A DNA stretch of 64,000 nt from Lactobacillus kullabergensis. Its GTDB lineage: Bacteria > Bacillota > Bacilli > Lactobacillales > Lactobacillaceae. Positions 24,546 through 32,637 of this stretch are shown here, piece after piece. How positions within the stretch are numbered: the stretch's first letter is position 1; every line of letters begins with the position of its first letter. The DNA lies in the NCBI RefSeq assembly GCF_000967195.1, contig NZ_KQ033871.1, positions 1,549,312 to 1,613,311 on the forward strand. The letters are read 5' to 3'. Below the pieces are notes generated by a model. That model saw only the letters and a list, made by a program, of their open reading frames with translations, was not told the DNA's origin and made no database searches. The translations under genes and the position numbers were made by a program.

Positions 24546-26510
24546 TTAATTTGTTTTTACAGTTGCAACAATCTGATTGGCAGTAACCTTGCCTGCAGAA
24601 ATTGGAGAAATACTTGTGACATCTTCCATATTGTTAATCATGACCATCACGTCTGTTGGCTTTCCCGCAGCTTTGATAGCTGGAACATCCATTTGAGCAA
24701 TAACGTCGCCGCGTTTAACATACTGTCCACTTTTTACTTTTATTTCAAATGGAGCACCCTTTAATTCAACAGTGTCAATTCCAAAATGCAAGACTAATTC
24801 CAATGGACCTTGATCTGATTCCATTGTAACTGCGTGTTTCGTATCCATAATTGTTAAAATACGTCCATCAACTGGAGCAACAATTTTACCATCATTATCA
24901 GGAATTACAGCAAAGCCGTCCCCCAGCATTTTTTGAGCAAAAACATCATCTTTTACAGCAGATAATTCTTCCAATTCACCATTCACAGGGCTGGCTAAAT
25001 TAACTGCCACACTTTCGTGACTTGTTTCATTATCCTCGGGATTAACAAAAGAGCCATCCTCATTTTTAGCAACTACAGCGCTCTTAGGTACGCCAAAGAA
25101 ATAAGTTAGAATAAAACCGCCAATATAAGCTGCTAATAGACCAATACAATAATTTAATGCTTTATTGTGGGCAATTAACGGAATTAAGGCAATACCAGAT
25201 GTACCAATAGCAATTGAGCCAACATTGCCGAAGGCTCCTAAAACGGCACCACCAATACCACCACCTAAACATGCAGTAATGAAGGGACGGCCTAAAGGAA
25301 GAGAAACACCGTAAATTAGTGGTTCGCCCACTCCTAAAATTCCGACGGGCAAAGCCCCCTTAATTAGTTTAGTTAATTCTTTGTTCTTACGACATTTAAC
25401 CCATAAAGCAATTGCAGTACCTACTTGTCCGGCACCCGCCATTGCTAAAATAGGCAAAAGCGGGGTATAACCCATCTTTTGAATCATTTGCACATGAATC
25501 GGCGTTAAAATTTGATGCAGGCCAAACATAACCATTGGTAGGAACACTGCACCTAAAATAAAGCCGGCAACAGGTCCACCAACCTTTAAGACCCAGTTAA
25601 TTCCGCCAACGAGTGAGTTTGAAACCCAACCAGCAAAAGGCATAATGATAAAAATAGTAATTAATCCCATTATTAATAAAGTTAAAAATGGTGTGAAAAT
25701 AATATCAACTGAATCAGCCATGTATTTGTGGAAAAATTTTTCAACATATGACAGAAGCCATACTGCAAGCAAAACTCCGATGATACCACCCTGTCCAGCA
25801 GCTAACGGCTGACCATTAAAAATATTTGGTATTACCATAGGAGCTACTACACCGGGTAGCATTACCACACCACCGATGATACCACCAAGTCCAGGTGTGG
25901 CATTAAATTCCTTAGCAGCATTAATACCAACATAAATATTTAAGTAGGCAAATAGTCCATTGGCAATCACACCTAAAACGGTGATGCCCAGGTTCCAGCT
26001 TGCCGGCAGCATTTTGGCTGTCAACATATTTCTTAAAATACCTGATACACCAGAAATTAAACCGGCACCAACAAATGCTGGAATTAAAGGTATGAAGATA
26101 GCCGAAATATGTTGTAAGACAACACGCCACCAAGTTTTCTTTAAGCTGGCTTTATGGGCTGCGTGAACTTCTTCAGCTTTCTCCATAACTTCGCTCTTGT
26201 CTTTTTGATAAGAGCTTTCCTCAGCTGTTACATCTGGAAAAGGATCATTTTCATTTACTCCAGCTGCATTAACCATGCTTTGAGCAACTTTAGCATTTAC
26301 ACCAGGACCTAAAACTACTTCCAGTGTTTCACCATCAACTACTCCCAAAATGTCTTTAACTTGTTTTAAACCAGCTAAATCCACTTTAGATTTATCCCTG
26401 ACCGTAATTCTCACTCTGGTCATACAATGGTATAAAGATTTAACGTTTGCAATACCACCAATATGATCATAGATTTTTTGGCCTATTTCGGAATATTTAT
26501 CTGTACTCAT
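24546..26510 (-). CDS. murP: PTS EIIBCA, N-acetylmuramic acid type (MurP-like)
   Basis: Imports and phosphorylates MurNAc or a MurNAc-containing sugar. The 654 residues comprise EIIB (1-90, Cys29 in YHCMTRVRI as phosphorylation site), a membrane EIIC (about 125-480, GVGEPLIYGVSLPLGRPF as sugar-site signature) and a C-terminal EIIA-Glc (about 500-654, VLHFGIDTVELKG with the active His). E. coli MurP lacks EIIA, so this version is self-sufficient. The ATG at 26510 follows GGAGG; the further open frame to 26567 lies upstream of the predicted transcription start. MurNAc specificity rests on the adjacent murQ and mupG genes; sucrose-type relatives look similar. Confidence 0.85.
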   Translation of the reverse strand: MSTDKYSEIGQKIYDHIGGIANVKSLYHCMTRVRITVRDKSKVDLAGLKQVKDILGVVDGETLEVVLGPGVNAKVAQSMVNAAGVNENDPFPDVTAEESSYQKDKSEVMEKAEEVHAAHKASLKKTWWRVVLQHISAIFIPLIPAFVGAGLISGVSGILRNMLTAKMLPASWNLGITVLGVIANGLFAYLNIYVGINAAKEFNATPGLGGIIGGVVMLPGVVAPMVIPNIFNGQPLAAGQGGIIGVLLAVWLLSYVEKFFHKYMADSVDIIFTPFLTLLIMGLITIFIIMPFAGWVSNSLVGGINWVLKVGGPVAGFILGAVFLPMVMFGLHQILTPIHVQMIQKMGYTPLLPILAMAGAGQVGTAIALWVKCRKNKELTKLIKGALPVGILGVGEPLIYGVSLPLGRPFITACLGGGIGGAVLGAFGNVGSIAIGTSGIALIPLIAHNKALNYCIGLLAAYIGGFILTYFFGVPKSAVVAKNEDGSFVNPEDNETSHESVAVNLASPVNGELEELSAVKDDVFAQKMLGDGFAVIPDNDGKIVAPVDGRILTIMDTKHAVTMESDQGPLELVLHFGIDTVELKGAPFEIKVKSGQYVKRGDVIAQMDVPAIKAAGKPTDVMVMINNMEDVTSISPISAGKVTANQIVATVKTN

Positions 26511-26538
26511 TTTTTCCTCCTTTTTTAAAGACAAAATA

Positions 26539-26567
26539 AGTATATTATTTATTAGACCAATTTGCAA
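26539..26567 (-). promoter_or_regulatory. murP promoter
   Basis: Minus strand TTGCAA (26562-26567) and TATACT (26539-26544), 17 bases apart. The start site would fall near 26532, which fixes the murP start at 26510. murPQ therefore has its own promoter, separate from the mupG gene upstream. Confidence 0.7.
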
Positions 26568-26672
26568 TCTATGATGTAATTTTGCTAAAATATATAGTTC
26601 ATTGGATTATACCATTCTAAAAATAAGCAATTATAAATTTGTCATTATTTCTATTTTATATAATATAAAAAG

Positions 26673-27734
26673 TTATCCCAATTTATTCGTGACAGGTTTA
26701 AAAATAATTTTTTGTCCCGATCCTATTTGATCCAAAAGGGGTAAATCAAACGCTGTCACGTGTCCCAAAACATTAACTTTCTTATCTGCTGGTAAATCAC
26801 GCTTAGTTATTTGTAATTCACCCTGATAACGTAAATATTTCGTATTGTCACAGGTAATTGTTCCTTTAGTCCGAGATCTAGAACTTTCCTGAGGTGTGAC
26901 ATCAAAAAGCTGCCGGCTGCGTCCTTCATTAAGCCTAACAACATCACGCGCTACGTCTGGTCTATTATGCCATTCATATTGAAACAACTGTGGTAATTTT
27001 TCCTTGACATGAAGGGTTATAATCTTCTTTTTAGTATAATTTTTGAAACTATCAATCATTTGCGGTGATAAAGAAGCATCACCGATAAAAATATGATCAC
27101 AACCCATGTGTTTTAATTCCAGCATTGCTGCTAAAGGATTCTCTCCTCTTTGCTTTTCCAAAGTAGGTAATCCAGCATGAATTGGACCACGTAAAACAGC
27201 ATCACCAGCGACAAATGCCATCGTTTCCAGATTCATGTGATGTAACCAATCATTTTTCTCTTTTAACCAATTCGAATCCAGACCGGTTTCTGGACGAGGA
27301 TAAAAATTATGCCAAGCCTGCAAATTTTCGAAGTTAGCGCCGTGTTCACGTAAAGCTGTGAGGTCATCCTCATTTACAGTACTTGCGTTCAGAGCAATTG
27401 GCATTTTCTGCGAAAGTTTGGAAATAGTAGCTGGGGATACGCCATCGTCTATTCTAAGGCCAGTCAAGCCTAAGCTTTCAAGCTGTTCTTCATTTTCTAG
27501 TGAAAGCCCCAGCTTTGCCATACCACTCTCAGAAACATCAGCAATGACAGCAGTTTCTAAATTTTTACACCATTTAGTCAATTCTGTTAATCTTCTCACT
27601 ACAATTTTAGGATCATCTTCAGGAATATGCAGTGAAGTAAAAATAGTTGTTAATCCCGCATTCCGCATTGCAAGTAAATAATTATAATCATCAGCCGTTA
27701 AATCACGGTTGAGATAAATTGAAAAACCTAACAT
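26673..27734 (-). CDS. mupG: DUF871 / MupG-type 6-phospho-N-acetylmuramidase
   Basis: In Staphylococcus MupG splits MurNAc-6-P-GlcNAc inside the cell into MurNAc-6-P and GlcNAc. The 353-residue protein has the two DUF871 parts: an N-terminal TIM-barrel-like domain (MLGFSIYLNRDLTADDYNYL, GLRIDDGVS, WHNFYPRPETGL, GLPTLEKQRG) and a C-terminal cyclophilin-like domain (YLRYQGELQITKRDLP). Its position directly upstream of murP and murQ matches mupG-murP-murQ clusters and supports the muramidase role. The gap to murP contains a promoter. A second, divergent DUF871 gene at 27860 belongs to another operon. Confidence 0.85.
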   Translation of the reverse strand: MLGFSIYLNRDLTADDYNYLLAMRNAGLTTIFTSLHIPEDDPKIVVRRLTELTKWCKNLETAVIADVSESGMAKLGLSLENEEQLESLGLTGLRIDDGVSPATISKLSQKMPIALNASTVNEDDLTALREHGANFENLQAWHNFYPRPETGLDSNWLKEKNDWLHHMNLETMAFVAGDAVLRGPIHAGLPTLEKQRGENPLAAMLELKHMGCDHIFIGDASLSPQMIDSFKNYTKKKIITLHVKEKLPQLFQYEWHNRPDVARDVVRLNEGRSRQLFDVTPQESSRSRTKGTITCDNTKYLRYQGELQITKRDLPADKKVNVLGHVTAFDLPLLDQIGSGQKIIFKPVTNKLG

Positions 27735-27810
27735 AAATTTTTCTCCCCTTTACATGTGAAATCACTTACAGACATTATTATATTATATATACGGAGATTA
27801 TGAGTAACTA

Positions 27811-27840
27811 AAAAAATCGTGAACTGTGTCCACGATTTTT
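27811..27840 (-). terminator. Terminator of the second DUF871 gene
   Basis: AAAAATCGTG (27812-27821) pairs with CACGATTTTT (27831-27840); on the minus strand a T run follows. It isolates the EIIC-DUF871 operon from mupG. Confidence 0.8.
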
Positions 27841-27859
27841 AATAATCAAGTCAATGTAA

Positions 27860-28957
27860 TTAACTTTTTTGTAATATAAACGTACTCCAAGGTTCAATAA
27901 ATTTTAACAAGTCTAAATCATCGGGATGTAAGTGTCCTACAAGATTACGTCTGCCATCATTAACAAACGGTGTTAAAACAATTTGAAGCTCTCCTTTATA
28001 CCTCGGGTATTTATCATTAACAACAACTATATCTCCTCTTGCAAAAGAAGCTTTGTCATTATTATGAGCTGGAATATCTTCCTTAGCATAAACAACTCGA
28101 GGCTGCGTGTCGCGTAACAGAAATGCAGAAGCATCACCGCGATACAAATGAGGCTCTTTTAAGCAAATCGTTTGCTCAATTGGTAAAATATCATCTTCAA
28201 AATCGATTCCTAAAGTAGGAAATGAACTGTTAAAAGCATTTGCTGCAGCAGCTAACTCATCTTCACTGGCAAAAGCGTTGCCCATAATAATATCATCAAT
28301 CATTTTGCTCAAACGTAAGTGAGTAACCTGACTAAAAATGCTCCGTTTACGATCACTTTCAAGTGTAGGTAAGCCTTCATGAACAGGCCACGGACCAAAT
28401 TTCGCATTTTTAGATGAAATAAACGCAGCAGTATGCAAACCATAGTCACGATACTTTTGTGAATATTCATTAAAAATCTTTTCACTTAAACCCGTATATT
28501 CTTGTGGATAAAAGTTATGACAACCAATTAGATTATCATTCTCAGGGTCATAAGCCATAATACTGTCAAGATAATTAGTACCCCGACTCATATTCAGTTC
28601 AATCTTGAGTCCATATTGATTACGAGTCATGGCAGCTTCTTCCATGCCACTAAAGCCTTCATCTAACCGCAAGCCCCAGACTCCGAGATCATGAAAGAAA
28701 ACTAGATCATTATAATCAATTTTTAGGTCTTTAAACAAAACGGGATTAATATCGACTACAGTTTTAAAACCCAAATCGTTTGCATAAGCAACATCTTTTT
28801 TTAATTTTGCAAGTATATCTTCACCACTTGCACTTTTTAACTGCAAAAGTGAGGTGAAAATTCTCCTGTAACCATACTTATGAGCCAAATCCATATACTC
28901 TTTATCCCGCTCAAATGTACTTTGCTCAGGATAAAGTGAAATACCCAACTGTTTCAT
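27860..28957 (-). CDS. DUF871 family protein (MupG paralogue, probable 6-phosphoglycosidase)
   Basis: A 365-residue DUF871 protein with the same layout as the copy at 26673: an N-terminal barrel (MKQLGISLYPEQSTFERDKE, GLRLDEGFSG, CHNFYPQEYTGLSE, VHEGLPTLESDRKR) and a C-terminal cyclophilin-like domain (YPRYKGELQIVL). The two are clearly diverged. It lies 14 bases after a cellobiose-class EIIC, so it probably hydrolyses the phosphorylated disaccharide imported by that EIIC. A GlcNAc- or MurNAc-containing substrate is likely from family and from the NagR-like operators upstream at 30444 and 30501, but no characterised relative fixes it. Confidence 0.82.
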   Translation of the reverse strand: MKQLGISLYPEQSTFERDKEYMDLAHKYGYRRIFTSLLQLKSASGEDILAKLKKDVAYANDLGFKTVVDINPVLFKDLKIDYNDLVFFHDLGVWGLRLDEGFSGMEEAAMTRNQYGLKIELNMSRGTNYLDSIMAYDPENDNLIGCHNFYPQEYTGLSEKIFNEYSQKYRDYGLHTAAFISSKNAKFGPWPVHEGLPTLESDRKRSIFSQVTHLRLSKMIDDIIMGNAFASEDELAAAANAFNSSFPTLGIDFEDDILPIEQTICLKEPHLYRGDASAFLLRDTQPRVVYAKEDIPAHNNDKASFARGDIVVVNDKYPRYKGELQIVLTPFVNDGRRNLVGHLHPDDLDLLKFIEPWSTFILQKS

Positions 28958-28971
28958 AAAATTATTGCTCC

Positions 28972-30336
28972 TTAAACTTTATTAACTTTTTGAGGGTCCA
29001 CGTTATTAGAAGCAATTACAAATGGCACATAAATCAAGAAACCAACGACCATATTGACAATTTGTAAAATAACTGAACGCCAGTCAATAGTAGCAATGAT
29101 AGCATTAAGAAATGGCGGCATTGCCCAGGTTGTCTGTACGGCAACTCTGTTTACCAAGCCAAGACTTAAGGCACCATATGCAATTGATACCATAACTAAT
29201 GGAGCAAGAACAAATGGAATAATGTAAATTGGGTTTAAAACGATTGGCATACCAAACATCATAGGTTCATTAATGTTGAAGATCCCAGGTACAAGTGAAA
29301 TCTTAGCAACGGCACGTTCATCTTCACGCTTTGAAAAAGCAAGAACGGCTAAAATAAGTAACAGAGTTGAACCTGCACCACCGATCCAAACATAAAGGTC
29401 AAAGTCACTTCTAGTCCACATATACGGTAATGCCTTTTGCATCTTATGGGCATTAGTATTGGCAATCAATGCGGTAGTCCAAATACTTTCTGTGACCGGA
29501 GCCAAAACATTGGTGCCATGAATACCAAAGAACCAAAATAGTTGAACTAAGAACACTATGAGTAATAATGAGCCATAACCTTGCCCCATCTTCATTAACG
29601 GCTCTTGAATTGTTTTAGCAATTAAATCAATCACCGTTGTATTTCTAAGACTGAATAAATAGTTAATAATACCAACAACGAACAAACCAGCGGTTGCAGG
29701 AATAATACCTGTAAAGGCATTAGAAACAGCTGGCGGAACACTGTCAGGCATTTTAATAGTAATATGTCTCTTAACTAAAGCAATGTAAACTGCAACAGAA
29801 ATAGCACCCATAATCATTATGGTAAAGAAGCCGTAAGCTCCAAAGTACTTATTAAAATTGAACCAGCCCCAAGCACTAATATTCTTACCATTAACAGCCA
29901 TTTGAGCATCAGTTAATGTTTTTATGTCTCCCTTGGTAAGAACATTTTTTAAGTCAGCTGAAAAGCTCTGAGGCAAGCTCATGATAAAGGTACCTAATGT
30001 CAGCAAGCCCCCTGCGATCGGTTCAACTTTATATTGAACACACATGTGATAGCCAAATGTAAAGGCAAACAGCAGGCCTAAAATTGCAGTAGAACCTGTC
30101 CATACCAACGCATTGATATTGATAAGCCATTGCATTGAGTTAACAACGCCCGTCCATCCTAGGTTAGTGGGAACATCCCTAAAGATAGCATTTAAGACAC
30201 TAGCTACTGAACCAGCCAACATAATCGGCATAATTGAGATAAAGGCATCGCGCAATGCAACAAGCCAGCGAACAGAACCGATCTTAGCTGCAACAGGAAC
30301 GAGATGCTTGTTTAGCCAGTTAATTATAGCATTCAT
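28972..30336 (-). CDS. PTS lactose/cellobiose-class EIIC (CelB-type), orphan
   Basis: A 454-residue membrane permease of the lactose/cellobiose PTS family, with ten or so hydrophobic segments. Signatures are SVRWLVALRDAFISIMPIML, TIKMPDSVPPAVSNAF, VQLFWFFGIHGTNV and NINEPMMFGMPIVLNPIYI. EIIA and EIIB are not adjacent. It starts an operon whose second gene is a DUF871 hydrolase. Upstream are a cre-like site over the weak -35 and two TGGT-N4-ACCA palindromes, so it is probably under both CcpA and GntR-type control. Confidence 0.93.
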   Translation of the reverse strand: MNAIINWLNKHLVPVAAKIGSVRWLVALRDAFISIMPIMLAGSVASVLNAIFRDVPTNLGWTGVVNSMQWLININALVWTGSTAILGLLFAFTFGYHMCVQYKVEPIAGGLLTLGTFIMSLPQSFSADLKNVLTKGDIKTLTDAQMAVNGKNISAWGWFNFNKYFGAYGFFTIMIMGAISVAVYIALVKRHITIKMPDSVPPAVSNAFTGIIPATAGLFVVGIINYLFSLRNTTVIDLIAKTIQEPLMKMGQGYGSLLLIVFLVQLFWFFGIHGTNVLAPVTESIWTTALIANTNAHKMQKALPYMWTRSDFDLYVWIGGAGSTLLLILAVLAFSKREDERAVAKISLVPGIFNINEPMMFGMPIVLNPIYIIPFVLAPLVMVSIAYGALSLGLVNRVAVQTTWAMPPFLNAIIATIDWRSVILQIVNMVVGFLIYVPFVIASNNVDPQKVNKV

Positions 30337-30371
30337 AATAATTCCTCCTACTAATATTTCACTACACTTGC

Positions 30372-30403
30372 ATTATACCATAGCAAATGGAAACGTTTAC
30401 CAT
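30372..30403 (-). promoter_or_regulatory. EIIC-DUF871 promoter with overlapping cre-like site
   Basis: Minus strand TATAAT (30372-30377) is preceded 17 bases upstream by a poor -35, GTAAAC (30395-30400). The -35 lies inside ATGGTAAACGTTTCCAT (30387-30403), a near-palindrome close to the cre consensus. CcpA bound there would block polymerase. Confidence 0.6.
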
Positions 30404-30443
30404 TTTAAAAGCGTAAATTGTTGTGGCTGTATGTTTTATGGTT

Positions 30444-30457
30444 TTGGTCTACACCAA
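30444..30457. promoter_or_regulatory. TGGT-N4-ACCA operator (NagR/YvoA-like), site 1
   Basis: TTGGTCTACACCAA has perfect TTGGT/ACCAA arms around four bases and closely resembles the dre site of GntR/HutC regulators that sense amino-sugar phosphates. It lies about 45 bases upstream of the -35 region of the EIIC-DUF871 promoter. Confidence 0.6.
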
Positions 30458-30500
30458 TATAGTTCAATATTCTCTAATCGATATTAGTCAGGTGATCAAA

Positions 30501-30514
30501 ATGGTATATACCAT
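30501..30514. promoter_or_regulatory. TGGT-N4-ACCA operator (NagR/YvoA-like), site 2
   Basis: ATGGTATATACCAT is a perfect 14-base palindrome, 57 bases (centre to centre) from site 1. Its core GTATATAC equals the two octamers beside the GntR gene at 7311, so that regulator is an alternative binder. Confidence 0.6.
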
Positions 30515-30524
30515 ATTTTTTTAC

Positions 30525-30569
30525 TAATAAAATGCATCTTTTTAATTATTATTTAATAAAAAGATGCAT
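30525..30569 (-). terminator. Terminator of the SnoaL-like gene
   Basis: ATGCATCTTTTTAAT (30532-30546) can pair with the inverted arm ending in AAAAAGATGCAT (30558-30569). The minus strand then reads TTTTATTAG. Confidence 0.65.
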
Positions 30570-30605
30570 CTATTGTTTGTCACCCTCAATGAGAAAGACT
30601 TTGAT

Positions 30606-31004
30606 TTAGATTTTTTCTTTAAATGGACGAAAGGTTTCATGTTTAGTTGAATATTCCACAACCTTCTTTATCTTATTCCCAGTAAACTCTATTAGTGACA
30701 CCCCATCGAAGCAATATTCTTCTTTTTCTACAGCATCAAAATACCAAGTAACAACAAATTTACCAGTATCAGTTTGTTCAATTTTAAAAATATCCCATTT
30801 TAAAACTGTCTGCTCTTTAGACTTCGAATTAATATAGGCTTTTAACTCATCTAACCCTTCATAAGTAGCGCCATAGCATTCACGGTAATAGACATCCTGG
30901 TTAAACCAGCTATCAAGAGCAGAAAAATCTTTTTTAAGCCAAGAGTTAAAGTAATCTCTGATAGTTTGTTCGTTTTCTATAGTTTGACTGGAATTTGATA
31001 ACAT
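30606..31004 (-). CDS. SnoaL-like / NTF2-fold protein
   Basis: A 132-residue protein of the SnoaL-like (nuclear transport factor 2 fold) group: an N-terminal helical part with IRDYFNSWLKKDFSALDSWF, the W-F-N-Q-D-V-Y-Y-R-E-C-Y-G-A-T-Y-E-G segment, and a C-terminal curved sheet (VVTWYFDAVEKEEYCFDGVS). Small family members are often enzymes or binding proteins with unclear roles. AGGAG lies nine bases upstream of the ATG at 31004; an ATG three codons earlier touches the ribosome binding site. It sits alone between two PTS units and shows no clear link to either. Confidence 0.75.
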   Translation of the reverse strand: MLSNSSQTIENEQTIRDYFNSWLKKDFSALDSWFNQDVYYRECYGATYEGLDELKAYINSKSKEQTVLKWDIFKIEQTDTGKFVVTWYFDAVEKEEYCFDGVSLIEFTGNKIKKVVEYSTKHETFRPFKEKI

Positions 31005-31104
31005 AATATTCATCTCCTAATTTATAAGCAAAAGATCCTAATATTAAGTCTAAAATGACCACTTCTTATAATTTATTATCAATTAATATACATATCAAAG
31101 CAAT

Positions 31105-31139
31105 AAAAAATAACGAACTTACCAAATAAGCTAGTTATT
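31105..31139 (-). terminator. Terminator of the disrupted EIIC gene
   Basis: AATAACGAACTTA (31109-31121) pairs imperfectly with TAAGCTAGTTATT (31127-31139); the minus strand continues with a T run, 34 bases past the reading frame. Confidence 0.65.
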
Positions 31140-31172
31140 CTAGACTAAATTGAATTTTACTATACTAAAGTT

Positions 31173-32497
31173 TTACTTCTCAGACCTTACTTTAATTCCT
31201 TTATTACTTGCAATCACAAATGGCATGTAGAGGAATATATCTAAAATGAAAAGCAGTAAAGATAAAATTGTTGCAGGAATATCTCCAGCAGTTGTAACCC
31301 AGGTAGTTAAAATAGGAGGGATTGTCCAAGCTGGTATTACAACACTTTTGGCAACTAAGCCCATCATAGTCAAAGGATAAGCTATTGCTAAATTAATTAA
31401 TGGTACAAAAATGAATGGAATTACAAAATATGGATTCATAACTACTGGAAGACCAAACATGATTGGTTCTGAAACATTAAAAAAGCTTGGTAACAAACCT
31501 AATTTAGCAACATCCCGGTAATCTTTTCGTTTAGATACAATAAAAATTGCTATTAAGAACGGTAATATTGCTCCAGTGCCACCGAACAAAGTATACATCC
31601 CGAGCCAAGGATTAGTAACAATATTAGGTACTGCTTTATGAGCCGCGAATGCAGCCATATTTTGTTGGATTGCAGCTAACATAGGAGGAGAGGTAACTGA
31701 AGCTACAATATTTTGTCCGTGTAAACCAAAGAACCATAAGAATTGAGTAACAAACTGAATGACAAAGCAGCCAATCCAAGATTCCATAGCAGCTTGCAGA
31801 GGCTTAGAAATAATTGTTTGAACCAAGTCAGTAACTCCTTGATGAAATATTTGAACATAGGCAAAACTAAAAACAGCAAAAACAATTACTACAAGAGATT
31901 CAGGAATCAAAGAATTAAATGATTGAGCCACTGCTGGTGGTACTCCATCTGGCATTTTTATTCTTAATTTCTTAGATTTATAAAAGAATAGTAATAATTC
32001 GGTACTCAAAATTGCAGCAATCAAGCCAACAAACATACCCCCAGAAGAAGTTAGCGCTTGGGTGTAGACCCCAGTTACCGTCACATTTTTCATTGAACCA
32101 GAAACAACAGCTTGATTATTTAAAGGAAACATTATCAAAGCGGTAGCTACACTTAATATTCCAGCATGAATAGGACTAATGTCATTATTACTGATCCTAC
32201 CGTCTGCAATATAAGAATTTAGTAACCTATAATAAAAGTTACAAAAATGGTCATAAAACCCATGGTACCGTTATTTACCATAGTTCCCATTTGGGTCAAA
32301 TTTGCAGCATACGGAAACACTTTTAAAACAGCAGGCTGATTTAAAACCAGGGAATTTAATAATATAAACAATGAGTTTACCATTATAATAGGTGTAATGT
32401 CGACAAAGGCATCACGTATAGCTACCAAATGCCGTTGATTACCAATCTTAGTAGCTAGCGGTAAAATCATTTTGCTAATTTTGTCAGAAATACTCAT
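31173..32497 (-). pseudogene. PTS lactose/cellobiose-class EIIC, disrupted by a frameshift
   Basis: The N-terminal 92 codons (32219-32497, MSISDKISKMILPLATKIGN, QRHLVAIRDAFVDITPIIM) end at a TAA directly after FVTFIIGY. From that point the frame shifted by one base continues NSYIADGRISNND and runs into a normal remainder (31173 to about 32215: RIKMPDGVPPAVAQSF, TQFLWFFGLHGQNI, NVSEPIMFGLPVVMNPYFV). Together they make one EIIC of about 440 residues, so a single base has probably been lost near 32219. No slippery heptamer was seen there. It has a strong LacI-type promoter and its own terminator, so the break looks recent. It follows the fucosidase gene and probably served the same glycoside. 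Confidence 0.85.
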
Positions 32498-32535
32498 TTT
32501 CTCCCCTTCAACTTTTTACCTTAAAATATTAACTT

Positions 32536-32585
32536 TTGAAACGTTTCAACAACAATATTATAACTCTAAATTGGAAACGTTTCAA
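32536..32585 (-). promoter_or_regulatory. Promoter with two LacI-type operators for the disrupted EIIC
   Basis: TTGAAACGTTTCAA (32536-32549) and TGGAAACGTTTCAA (32572-32585) flank TATAAT (minus strand, 32557-32562). The -35 TTGAAA (32580-32585), 17 bases upstream, lies within the second operator. The LacI-type regulator encoded at 33953 is the likely ligand; CcpA could also recognise such sites. Confidence 0.75.
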
Positions 32586-32637
32586 CAAAAAATGTAAGTG
32601 ATTTCAACAAAATTTGAATATTTTGAGAGGCTTTTTA

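Noticed and set aside
32205-32230. Programmed ribosomal frameshifting in the EIIC gene
   Set aside because: There is no slippery heptamer or downstream pseudoknot at GGTTACTAAATTC, and EIIC genes do not use frameshifting; a mutation is simpler.
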